A stretch of DNA of 64,000 bases, taken from NCBI RefSeq assembly GCF_951805225.1, contig NZ_OX638201.1:310001-374000 (forward strand), in the 5' to 3' direction. The DNA is from an uncultured Flavobacterium sp. (GTDB taxonomy: Bacteria > Bacteroidota > Bacteroidia > Flavobacteriales > Flavobacteriaceae). A program made the position numbers and the translations under genes. Numbering within the stretch: position 1 is the first letter of the stretch; every line of letters starts with the position of its first letter. Under the pieces are notes generated by a model. It had not been told where the DNA came from. It ran no database searches and was given only the letters and a program-made list of their open reading frames with translations. Positions 16,404 through 24,301 of the stretch are shown piece by piece.

Positions 16404-18281
16404 TTATTCATTAAAAGGGCGAACTTGTTTAATATACAAATCCCTGTTTTCTCCAACAATTTTAAACTCAATATCTACCGGATGATATCTGTTTTTTTTC
16501 CAATAACGATACATTTTTTCTTCGATTTTTGAACTCACAAGAAATAACCGACTCATTTCTTTTCGGCTTAATAAAGGTTCATTATTGTTTAAATTGGAAT
16601 TTGAAGTATAATCTACATCAAAATCAGTGTCGTCTTTTCCGGAATTAAAATGATAAGCGACAAATTGTTCGCATATTTCTCCTTTTTCTGGTTTTACAAC
16701 GGAGTTTTCGCCTTTCTGAACATTAACAGTTATACCCGGGAAATTTTCCCGGAACATATTTTTTGTAATTATAACGCCATTTGCAAGTTCATCGGGAAAA
16801 GAACGATGAACCAAAACTCCCATTGCAATATTATGCTGGTCAATGCCAAAAAGTTCTCTTTCGTTATAAGAAGCTTCATTCCAGACGCTTGCCCAAACTT
16901 GTTTAATTGCTTTTTCAAATGTTTTAATGCTGTCGCCAAGAATCCCGGTTTTAGAATCATATAATCCGGCGCCATTAAAATCATCTAAATCTTCTGCATT
17001 TGTAGAAGATCTGAATCTGAAGTTTTTAAACTTAGCATTTTTAAAGGTTGCATTCAGTTTTGCAATTAATTCAGGATCTACAGGTTCTTTCTTAATTGCA
17101 TCACGAATTTTTTTCAATTGATGATAAATCCAAACTGTAGAATCTTTATGCGGATATTCTAAAAGTTCGGTAATTAATGGCGAAATAGATTTTTTCTGAA
17201 TGTGTTTGGTATAAAAATAAAACGGAATTGCATGTGCATCTTCTGGAGTTTTAAACGCAGTTTCTTTTGAGATAGCGATTAAATAAGCCATGTTTTGAGC
17301 TTTAGAACCAATGTAATTTATTCCCTTTTTAGGAATTGTGGCTAAATCTACTAAATCAGTAACACTATTATCTATGATTAGTTTTTTCTTTTTGGTAGAA
17401 GCTTTTGGTTCTATTTTTTTAGTAGTTTCTTTGATATAAAAAGTATCAATTTCAATTTTTAATTCTACTTTTTTCGAAAGTAATCTTTTGATATTATTAT
17501 CCTGTAAAGCTGTTGTGTAAGCCATTATCGGAATTTTTCTGTTCTTGCCCAAAAGCACTAAATGACTTAAAGGCGTTTGTAATTCGTTTACAATAATTCC
17601 TCTTACATTAGGTAAAATATCCGGTGTTCCGTCCAGAACGATAATTTCGTCAGGATTAGGTTTTGTCTTTTCTAAGTCTTTGATTTTGTATTGTTTTAAA
17701 ATGCCAATATTTGTTCCCGCAACAACTTCCTGATATTTGATTTCGTTAAAAATATAATCTGATTTTACGCAAGGAATCTTGAATTTTTGTTGCTGAAACC
17801 ATTCCATTTGAGTCGGATTGTTCAGGTAGAATTTCAAATTTGAACCAATAAAAGTCGATTTTACGATTAAATTATAAAAGCGTTCAATAGATTCAATTGG
17901 CATATGATCTGAAGCCGCTAATTCGAAAATCCATTTCTCAGTTCCTTTGATATGATTAAGATTTCCCAGAAAAAAATCTCTGTCTTTCATCGTATCACTA
18001 TAATTCTCATTATTAAAAACTTCTAAATCTTGGCTATATCCTAAATAATTGGTAACAAAGTCATAATGCAAAAGAATGAGGCTACTATTGAAGTAGTACA
18101 TTTTTTGTTTTTTTAGATCATAGATGACTTTTACAGATTCTATATTCGAAAATTTATCTGATAAAGGTTTGCCTCTAAATGCTTTGTATGCGTCATAATT
18201 TGACAATGACGCAGAATATCTTTGAGCACTTAAAGTAACTGCAATGAATAGAAAAAACAGACTGTAAATGTATTTTTGCAT
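16404..18281 (-). CDS. Exported PEP/pyruvate dikinase-like protein
   Basis: The 625-residue protein starts with a good signal peptide (YIYSLFFLFIAVTLSAQ, residues 4-20). Residues 205-265 form a phosphohistidine swivelling domain with PLSH, His240. Residues 315-620 are a pyruvate-phosphate-dikinase-type ATP-grasp domain: GSKAQNMAYLIAI replaces the usual GGKxANL, and FRSSTNAEDLDDFNGAGLYD (423-442) is the phosphate-binding motif. The order His domain then ATP-grasp is that of glucan/water dikinases, the reverse of PEP synthase. The N-terminal 200 residues match nothing I know. Export of an ATP-dependent phosphotransferase is odd because the periplasm lacks ATP. The activity is unproven. Confidence 0.85.
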   Translation of the reverse strand: MQKYIYSLFFLFIAVTLSAQRYSASLSNYDAYKAFRGKPLSDKFSNIESVKVIYDLKKQKMYYFNSSLILLHYDFVTNYLGYSQDLEVFNNENYSDTMKDRDFFLGNLNHIKGTEKWIFELAASDHMPIESIERFYNLIVKSTFIGSNLKFYLNNPTQMEWFQQQKFKIPCVKSDYIFNEIKYQEVVAGTNIGILKQYKIKDLEKTKPNPDEIIVLDGTPDILPNVRGIIVNELQTPLSHLVLLGKNRKIPIMAYTTALQDNNIKRLLSKKVELKIEIDTFYIKETTKKIEPKASTKKKKLIIDNSVTDLVDLATIPKKGINYIGSKAQNMAYLIAISKETAFKTPEDAHAIPFYFYTKHIQKKSISPLITELLEYPHKDSTVWIYHQLKKIRDAIKKEPVDPELIAKLNATFKNAKFKNFRFRSSTNAEDLDDFNGAGLYDSKTGILGDSIKTFEKAIKQVWASVWNEASYNERELFGIDQHNIAMGVLVHRSFPDELANGVIITKNMFRENFPGITVNVQKGENSVVKPEKGEICEQFVAYHFNSGKDDTDFDVDYTSNSNLNNNEPLLSRKEMSRLFLVSSKIEEKMYRYWKKNRYHPVDIEFKIVGENRDLYIKQVRPFNE

Positions 18282-18388
18282 GACGTTTTTATTGATAATT
18301 AAAAGTAATTAAAAAAAAACAATAAGTTTTATCTACCGTGGCATTATATAAACTAATCAAAACTACCCTAATAATCTATAATTTGAGT

Positions 18389-18396
18389 TATCTTTG
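18389..18396 (+). promoter_or_regulatory. mnmA -7 element
   Basis: TATCTTTG fits the -7 consensus exactly and lies 29 bp before the mnmA start at 18426. Confidence 0.6.
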
Positions 18397-18425
18397 CACC
18401 CTTGTAAAAATATAAACGATTTAGA

Positions 18426-19613
18426 ATGAAACGTGTAGTTGTTGGACTTTCTGGTGGAGTAGATTCTAGTGTTGCTGCTTATTTATTGCAACAACAAGGA
18501 TACGAAGTTATTGGGCTTTTTATGAAAAATTGGCACGATGATTCAGTTACTATTTCTAACGAATGTCCTTGGTTAGAGGATAGTAATGACGCTTTATTAG
18601 TTGCTGAAAAACTTGGAATACCGTTTCAAACTGTCGATTTAAGCGAAGAATACAAAGAAAAAATCGTTGATTATATGTTCAACGAATACGAAAAAGGAAG
18701 AACTCCAAATCCTGACGTGCTTTGTAATCGCGAAATCAAATTTGATGTTTTCATGAAAATTGCCTTAAGTCTTGGTGCTGATTATGTGGCAACAGGACAT
18801 TATTGTCAAAAAAGTGAAATTGAAGTTGATGGAAAACCTGTTTACCAATTAATTGCCGGAGCGGACAATAATAAAGATCAATCGTATTTTTTATGTCAAT
18901 TATCGCAAGAGCAATTGGCTAAATCATTGTTTCCAATTGGTGCTTTGACGAAACCTGAAGTACGCGAAATTGCTGCTGAAATGGATTTAGTAACGGCTGA
19001 AAAGAAAGATTCTCAAGGATTATGTTTCATCGGGAAAGTTCGTTTACCGGAATTTCTGCAACAAAAATTACAGCCTAAAGAAGGTAAAATTGTTCAGATT
19101 GATAAAAACGATCCAATTTATACTATCGAAAAACCAACAGGTTTATCATTAGAAGAAGAGTTGAAATTAGAAGCTAAAAAGCGTGATTATCTTCCAACAA
19201 TGGGAAAAGTGGTTGGAAAACATCAAGGTGCTCATTATTTTACAATCGGACAAAGAAAAGGTTTGAATGTAGGCGGAACGACAGATCCGTTGTTTATCAT
19301 CGCTACAGATGTTGAAACCAATACTATTTATACAGGTTTAACAAGTCTGCATCCTGGATTATTCAAAAAAGCTTTATTTATTGAAAAATCTGAAGTACAC
19401 TGGATTCGTACTGATTTGGCTTTAAAAGTTGGAGAAAAAATGGAAATTATGGCGAGAATTCGTTATCGTCAGCCTTTACAGAAAGCAACTTTACACCAAT
19501 TTGAAGACGGAATGTATGTTGAATTTGAAGAAGGACAATCTGCAATTACAGAAGGTCAGTTTGTAGCTTGGTATTTCGATAATGAATTAGTTGGTTCGGG
19601 AGTAATTTCATAG
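18426..19613 (+). CDS. mnmA: tRNA-specific 2-thiouridylase MnmA
   Basis: The 395-residue enzyme thiolates the wobble uridine (position 34) of tRNA Lys, Glu and Gln using ATP and a sulfur relay. The PP-loop GLSGGVDSSVAAYLL (residues 8-22) binds ATP. The two catalytic cysteines lie in NPDVLCNREIKF and DSQGLCFIGKV. The C-terminal part is the usual tRNA-binding and beta-barrel region. Length is slightly above the E. coli enzyme. A subtilase gene follows after 44 bp, but a functional link is not evident. Confidence 0.97.
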   Translation: MKRVVVGLSGGVDSSVAAYLLQQQGYEVIGLFMKNWHDDSVTISNECPWLEDSNDALLVAEKLGIPFQTVDLSEEYKEKIVDYMFNEYEKGRTPNPDVLCNREIKFDVFMKIALSLGADYVATGHYCQKSEIEVDGKPVYQLIAGADNNKDQSYFLCQLSQEQLAKSLFPIGALTKPEVREIAAEMDLVTAEKKDSQGLCFIGKVRLPEFLQQKLQPKEGKIVQIDKNDPIYTIEKPTGLSLEEELKLEAKKRDYLPTMGKVVGKHQGAHYFTIGQRKGLNVGGTTDPLFIIATDVETNTIYTGLTSLHPGLFKKALFIEKSEVHWIRTDLALKVGEKMEIMARIRYRQPLQKATLHQFEDGMYVEFEEGQSAITEGQFVAWYFDNELVGSGVIS

Positions 19614-19657
19614 CTTTATACTTTTTTACAAAGGATTTCCTTCTAAAAAAGTAAACT

Positions 19658-21268
19658 ATGAAACACTACTACATTACATTTCTTTTATTGGTTTTTAGTA
19701 CAGTTGCGTTTTCACAAGAAGATGCCTGGGTCTATTTTAAAAATAAACCAAATTTTCAGCATTTTTTAGACAATCCGTCTGAAATGCTTTCTGCGCGCGC
19801 TTTAGAACGCAGAACCAATCAGAATATTGCTCTTGATGTTACTGATGTTCCTGTTGAAGAAACTTACATTACTCAGGTAAAAGGCGCCACAGGAATTGTT
19901 GTAATGGCACAATCCAAATGGATGAACGCGCTTCATATTCGAGGAACTCAAACCGATATTGTGGCTTTAAAAACGCTCTCATTTGTTGATAAAGTAGTTT
20001 TTGCTAATAAAACTTTGAACACAACAGGCAAAAAAGTTTCGGAAAATAAAATTGCAAAGACAAAAGACAAACTCAATACTGCGATTGATTATGCTTACGG
20101 AAATTCAGCAAATCAAATTCAAATGCTTAACGGACAAGTTTTGCATCAGCAAAATTATACGGGATCAGGCAAGATAATTGCCGTTATTGATGCAGGTTTT
20201 CCGGGTGTAAATACAGCTCAGCCGTTTCAAAAACTGATTACTAATAATCAGATTTTAGGCGGATATGATTTTGTAAACAGAAACGATAACTTTTATACTG
20301 GCGATGATCACGGTACAAAGGTGCTTTCGACGATTGGCGGTTACAAAGAAAACGCTTTGGTAGGAACTGCTCCAAATGCTTCATTCTATTTATTTATTAC
20401 AGAAAATGATGCCAGCGAAAATCCTGTTGAAGAATCACTTTGGGTAGAAGCTGCAGAAAAAGCTGATTATTTAGGAGTTGATATAATTACAACTTCACTG
20501 GGATATTTTGCGTTTGATAATGCTAATTATAGCCATACATATAATGACATGAACGGTGTTACAAACTTTATTTCTCGTGGAGCCGAAATCGCTTTTAGCA
20601 AAGGGATTGTTGTAGTTGCTTCGGCAGGAAATGAGGGAAGTACGGGAGAACCGCACATTGGCGCACCGGCTGATGCAGTTTCGGTTATAACGGTTGGTTC
20701 TGTTAACGCTGTAAAAGTAAAAGCGGGTTCAAGTTCTATTGGGCCAAGTTTTGATAATCGAATAAAACCCGATGTTATGGCGCAAGGTGCTGCAGCAGTT
20801 GTTTCTGATCCAACCGGAACCATTGGTACTGCAAACGGAACTTCATTTTCTTGCCCAATTATGGCAGGAATGATTGCGTGTTTATGGCAGGCTTTTCCAA
20901 CAAAAACAAACAAAGAAATTCGACAAATGCTATTGGAATATTCTGATCGATATTCGGCGCCAAATAATAATTATGGTTATGGAATTCCAAATTTTGGAGC
21001 AACTTTGGGAGTTGAAGATTTTCAAAATGCGCTTTCAACGTTTTCGGTATATCCAAATCCTGCAGAAACTGTAGTTTCGTTTTCTTTTTCACAGGAAAAT
21101 TATAACGCTTCGGTTAAAATTTATTCGGTTTTAGGACAAAAAGTAATCGAAAAACAAATAACAAATCAAGATCCATTTCTTTCTGTAGCATCTTTACAAA
21201 GCGGACTTTATTTTTATGCTTTTGATGTTGATGGTTTGCATAAAACAGGAAAGATAATTAAACAATAA
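19658..21268 (+). CDS. Secreted subtilisin-like (S8) protease with T9SS signal
   Basis: The 536-residue protein has a signal peptide (to about FSQ, residue 20), a propeptide-like region (21-165), and an S8 catalytic domain. The triad residues are all present: Asp178 (AVIDAG), His218 (DDHGT) and Ser396 (NGTSFSCP), with oxyanion Asn325 (SAGNEG). A type A T9SS C-terminal domain follows (YPNPAETVVSFSF ... GLYFYAFDVDGLHKTGKIIK, from about 463). It should be secreted or anchored at the cell surface and degrade extracellular protein. Confidence 0.93.
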   Translation: MKHYYITFLLLVFSTVAFSQEDAWVYFKNKPNFQHFLDNPSEMLSARALERRTNQNIALDVTDVPVEETYITQVKGATGIVVMAQSKWMNALHIRGTQTDIVALKTLSFVDKVVFANKTLNTTGKKVSENKIAKTKDKLNTAIDYAYGNSANQIQMLNGQVLHQQNYTGSGKIIAVIDAGFPGVNTAQPFQKLITNNQILGGYDFVNRNDNFYTGDDHGTKVLSTIGGYKENALVGTAPNASFYLFITENDASENPVEESLWVEAAEKADYLGVDIITTSLGYFAFDNANYSHTYNDMNGVTNFISRGAEIAFSKGIVVVASAGNEGSTGEPHIGAPADAVSVITVGSVNAVKVKAGSSSIGPSFDNRIKPDVMAQGAAAVVSDPTGTIGTANGTSFSCPIMAGMIACLWQAFPTKTNKEIRQMLLEYSDRYSAPNNNYGYGIPNFGATLGVEDFQNALSTFSVYPNPAETVVSFSFSQENYNASVKIYSVLGQKVIEKQITNQDPFLSVASLQSGLYFYAFDVDGLHKTGKIIKQ

Positions 21269-21280
21269 CAGCATTTTTGA

Positions 21281-22225
21281 ATGAATAAAATTACGCAGCT
21301 TTTCAATATTAAATATCCAATTATTCAGGGAGGAATGATTTGGAATAGTGGTTATAAATTAGCTTCAGCAGTAAGTAATGCTGGAGGTTTGGGGCTTATT
21401 GGTGCAGGTTCAATGTATCCTGAAGTTTTGAGAGAACATATTCAGAAATGCAAAAAAGCAACTGATAAACCTTTTGGAGTTAATATTCCGATGTTATATC
21501 CAAATATTGAAGAAATCATGAATATTGTGGTTGAAGAAGGCGTTAAAATCGTTTTTACTTCGGCAGGAAATCCTAAAACCTGGACTTCTTTTTTAAAGGA
21601 AAAAGGAATTACAGTTGTACACGTTGTGAGTAGTAGTATTTTTGCTCTAAAAGCTCAGGAAGCAGGAGTTGATGCAATTGTTGCAGAAGGTTTTGAAGCT
21701 GGAGGACATAATGGACGTGATGAAACTACAACACTGACTTTGATTCCGATGGTGAAAGAAAAGATTCAGATTCCGATTATTGCTGCTGGCGGAATTGCCA
21801 CAGGAAGAGGAATGTTGGCTACGATGATTTTGGGCGCTGATGGTGTTCAGGTTGGAAGTCGTTTTGCAGCATCGATAGAATCGTCTTCGCATGATAATTT
21901 CAAACAAACTATTGTGAATGTCAAAGAAGGTGATACGCAATTGACATTGAAAGAATTGGCGCCTGTTCGATTGATTAAAAATAAGTTTTATCAGGATGTT
22001 CAAAATCTATATGAAAGATGTCCTTCAAAAGAAGAATTGACTGAACTTTTGGGCAGAGCAAGAGCTAAAAAAGGAATGTTTGAAGGCGATCTTGAAGAAG
22101 GTGAACTTGAAATTGGTCAAATAGCCGGAATTATCCATGAAATTTTGCCAGTAGAACAAATTATTAAACAAATGATGGCCGATTTTGAAATTGCTTCCAA
22201 AGAAAAGGCTAAATTTGAGTTTTAA
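21281..22225 (+). CDS. Nitronate monooxygenase / FabK-like flavoprotein
   Basis: The 314-residue protein is a TIM-barrel FMN enzyme of the nitronate monooxygenase/enoyl-ACP reductase II family. Motifs are PIIQGGMIWNSGYKLASAVS at the N-terminus, the AEGFEAGGHNGRDE region with the family His, and the phosphate-binding AAGGIATGRGM and GADGVQVGSRF segments. It either oxidises nitronates or reduces enoyl-ACP; sequence inspection alone does not decide. The gene begins 13 bp after the subtilase stop, so it may be co-transcribed with it. Confidence 0.88.
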   Translation: MNKITQLFNIKYPIIQGGMIWNSGYKLASAVSNAGGLGLIGAGSMYPEVLREHIQKCKKATDKPFGVNIPMLYPNIEEIMNIVVEEGVKIVFTSAGNPKTWTSFLKEKGITVVHVVSSSIFALKAQEAGVDAIVAEGFEAGGHNGRDETTTLTLIPMVKEKIQIPIIAAGGIATGRGMLATMILGADGVQVGSRFAASIESSSHDNFKQTIVNVKEGDTQLTLKELAPVRLIKNKFYQDVQNLYERCPSKEELTELLGRARAKKGMFEGDLEEGELEIGQIAGIIHEILPVEQIIKQMMADFEIASKEKAKFEF

Positions 22226-22245
22226 TTACCTGCAAGAATATTATT

Positions 22246-22656
22246 ATGAATACTATACGCATCTCTTTTTTGTTTCTTTTTTTGGCTTTTGGATTGCAAC
22301 AGGTTCAAGGTCAGTCTTATCAATTTAAAACATCGGGATTTAGTGTTTTAGAAAAAAATGAAAAAGGAAAATGGGGCGAATGGTCCAATCTGGATTTGGT
22401 TAATCTATCTGTTATTTTAGACACCAATAAACACCGGATTGTAGTTTATTCGATGGAAATCCAACTTTTTAATATTGAAGATTATATCGAAAGAGAAGAA
22501 AATGATACTGATATCGTATACTCTTTTATGTGTAAAGATAATGACGGGAAAAATTGTAAACTCTCTATTATAACCCGCAAAAAGCAAGATTACCGCAAGC
22601 AACTTTATATCAACTACGACGATCATATTATTGTTTATAATATTTTTAGTGTGTAG
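22246..22656 (+). CDS. Exported hypothetical protein
   Basis: The 136-residue protein has a signal peptide (MNTIRISFLFLFLAFGL, cleavage near QGQ) and a mixed beta-rich mature part with no motif I recognise. The sequence SGFSVLEKNEKGKWGEWSNL resembles exported flavobacterial proteins that restate phenotypic data of a cell, but this is not a family assignment. It starts 21 bp after the nitronate monooxygenase-like gene. Confidence 0.65.
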   Translation: MNTIRISFLFLFLAFGLQQVQGQSYQFKTSGFSVLEKNEKGKWGEWSNLDLVNLSVILDTNKHRIVVYSMEIQLFNIEDYIEREENDTDIVYSFMCKDNDGKNCKLSIITRKKQDYRKQLYINYDDHIIVYNIFSV

Positions 22657-22694
22657 TTATTAGATTAAACAATTTCAAAATACGAATAAAAAAT

Positions 22695-23129
22695 ATGAAT
22701 GACTTAACTGTTAAGGAAGATCTTGACGAAACTAATGAATTTATTGAGTTTGAAAAACAAAAGATTTATTCAGCGAAAGCAATTTGGGGATTCTCAATAG
22801 TTTTTGCGCCAATTTTTGGAGGCGTTTTATTAATGCAAAATCTAAGAGACACTGATAGAAAAAAAGAAGCAAATCTTGTTTTATTAGTTTCTATACTATT
22901 AACATTGTTTACAATTCTAGTGGTGAATTTGTCACCAATTAAAACCTCAAGTTTTACATTTATTTGTAATATAATTGGAGGTGGGGTTTTATCGTATTAT
23001 TTTCAAAAGAAGTATTTTCCTGATGAAGATAAATTCGAAAAGAAAACAATATGGAAAGCTTTAATTATTTCGATACTAATAATTATTCCTTTCGTATTTG
23101 CATTGATTTATTCGATGCAAGGATCTTAA
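22695..23129 (+). CDS. Hypothetical four-helix membrane protein
   Basis: The 144-residue protein has an acidic N-terminus, then four hydrophobic segments (about 30-50, 62-82, 85-103, 120-140). A charged loop, YYFQKKYFPDEDKFEKKT, lies before the last helix. I do not recognise the family. It lies 39 bp downstream of the exported hypothetical gene and is closed by a strong terminator. Confidence 0.65.
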   Translation: MNDLTVKEDLDETNEFIEFEKQKIYSAKAIWGFSIVFAPIFGGVLLMQNLRDTDRKKEANLVLLVSILLTLFTILVVNLSPIKTSSFTFICNIIGGGVLSYYFQKKYFPDEDKFEKKTIWKALIISILIIIPFVFALIYSMQGS

Positions 23130-23155
23130 ATTATATTCAAAGTATATCTATATGC

Positions 23156-23190
23156 AACCCGACAAGTTTCTAAAACCTGTCGGGTTTGTT
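23156..23190 (+). terminator. AACCCGACA hairpin terminator
   Basis: AACCCGACA (23156-23164) pairs with TGTCGGGTT (23178-23186), followed by TGTTATTT. The same hairpin core recurs at 26775 and 42956, so it is a dispersed terminator-like repeat. Confidence 0.7.
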
Positions 23191-23277
23191 ATTTAAAAAG
23201 TCTTCACTATTTAAGTATAATTTCGAAATATAAAATAAATACTATCTTAGATCTTCAGTAAACCAATAACTTAAGAT

Positions 23278-23976
23278 ATGAGTCAGGAGCAAATCAACTT
23301 AAAAAGAACGGCCCGAATTGCAGGTTTTATTTATTTACTTATTGCCTTAACGGGTGTTTTTGGAATCATGTATGTGCCGATGCAATTGATCGATTCCAGT
23401 AATTTGCCGTTAACAATGCGAACTATTTTACGTCACGAATTTCTTTTTCGTGCCGGTATTATGAGCAATTTGGTTTGTCAGACTTTATTTGTGTTTTTAG
23501 TTTTGCAGCTTTACAAATTGTTTCAGCAAGTGAGTAAACATTTGTCCAGAACTATGTTTGCATTAGTAATTGTTGGAGTTCCAATTGCGTTCGTAATTAT
23601 TTTTAATCACTTGTTTGCTTTATTGTTATTAAAAGAAAATTTCATGAGAAGTTTTCCGCCAGCTCAATTGCAATTGTTAGTAATGGCATTTCTAAAAATG
23701 TACAACTACGGAAATGTCGTTATTGGTATCTTTTGGGGACTTTGGTTAATTCCTTTTGGACAATTAGTCTATAGATCAGGATTTATGCCTAAAATTTTAG
23801 GAATATTATTAATTATCGGTGGATCTGCTTATGTAATTGATGCATTTGCATTTGTGTTATTCCCAAGTTATCATTTTTCTGTAACAGGAATTATTGTTGG
23901 TTTGACATCTTCTGTTGCCGAGTTTGCAATGGTTTTTTGGTTATTGATTAAAGGAGTTCGGAAAGTTGCTGATTAA
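23278..23976 (+). CDS. DUF4386 family membrane protein
   Basis: The 232-residue protein has six predicted membrane segments. The opening KRTARIAGFIYLLIALTGVF (residues 9-28) and the following LRHEFLFRAGIMSNL motif are typical of DUF4386. No catalytic residues are known for the family. It is a single-gene unit with a hairpin downstream. Confidence 0.85.
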   Translation: MSQEQINLKRTARIAGFIYLLIALTGVFGIMYVPMQLIDSSNLPLTMRTILRHEFLFRAGIMSNLVCQTLFVFLVLQLYKLFQQVSKHLSRTMFALVIVGVPIAFVIIFNHLFALLLLKENFMRSFPPAQLQLLVMAFLKMYNYGNVVIGIFWGLWLIPFGQLVYRSGFMPKILGILLIIGGSAYVIDAFAFVLFPSYHFSVTGIIVGLTSSVAEFAMVFWLLIKGVRKVAD

Positions 23977-24037
23977 AGCGGTGGAAAGACTTAAATAAGG
24001 AAGAAAGAAGAAAGAGGCAAGAATCTAAAATACACGT

Positions 24038-24086
24038 AGAACCCGTTTTGTCCACGAATTTTGGAGTAAAATGGGTTCTGTTTTTT
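24038..24086 (+). terminator. Terminator after the DUF4386 gene
   Basis: AGAACCCGTTTT (24038-24049) pairs with AAAATGGGTTCT (24068-24079, one G-T pair), and T residues follow at 24081-24086. Confidence 0.65.
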
Positions 24087-24177
24087 ATAAATCCGTACCG
24101 CAATAGCTTGTAAATATTCGGTGTAAAAATATTTTTTGAAATACAGATTTATTTTAAAGTACTGAACTAAAATAAAC

Positions 24178-24185
24178 TATATTTG
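24178..24185 (+). promoter_or_regulatory. -7 element of the delta-60 protein gene
   Basis: TATATTTG is a perfect -7 match 116 bp upstream of the start at 24302, implying a leader of about 110 nt. Confidence 0.45.
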
Positions 24186-24301
24186 AAGTGTTAAATTAAT
24201 TTATATTCGACCACTTTTTAGTTAAAAAGTATTGTTGAAATTATGGATTAATTAAAAATATCAGTAAATCAAGAAAAAAAACTAACCAGTAAACACTGTG
24301 T

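Larger units (their letters stand above)
23977..24301. other. Intergenic region before the delta-60 protein gene
   Basis: These 325 bp contain an A/G-rich stretch, a terminator hairpin at 24038 and a -7 element at 24178. The remainder is AT-rich with no gene-like frame. Confidence 0.6.

Noticed and set aside
20527..20913. 128-codon minus-strand frame inside the subtilase gene
   Set aside because: It is antisense to the S8 catalytic domain and shows no family features.
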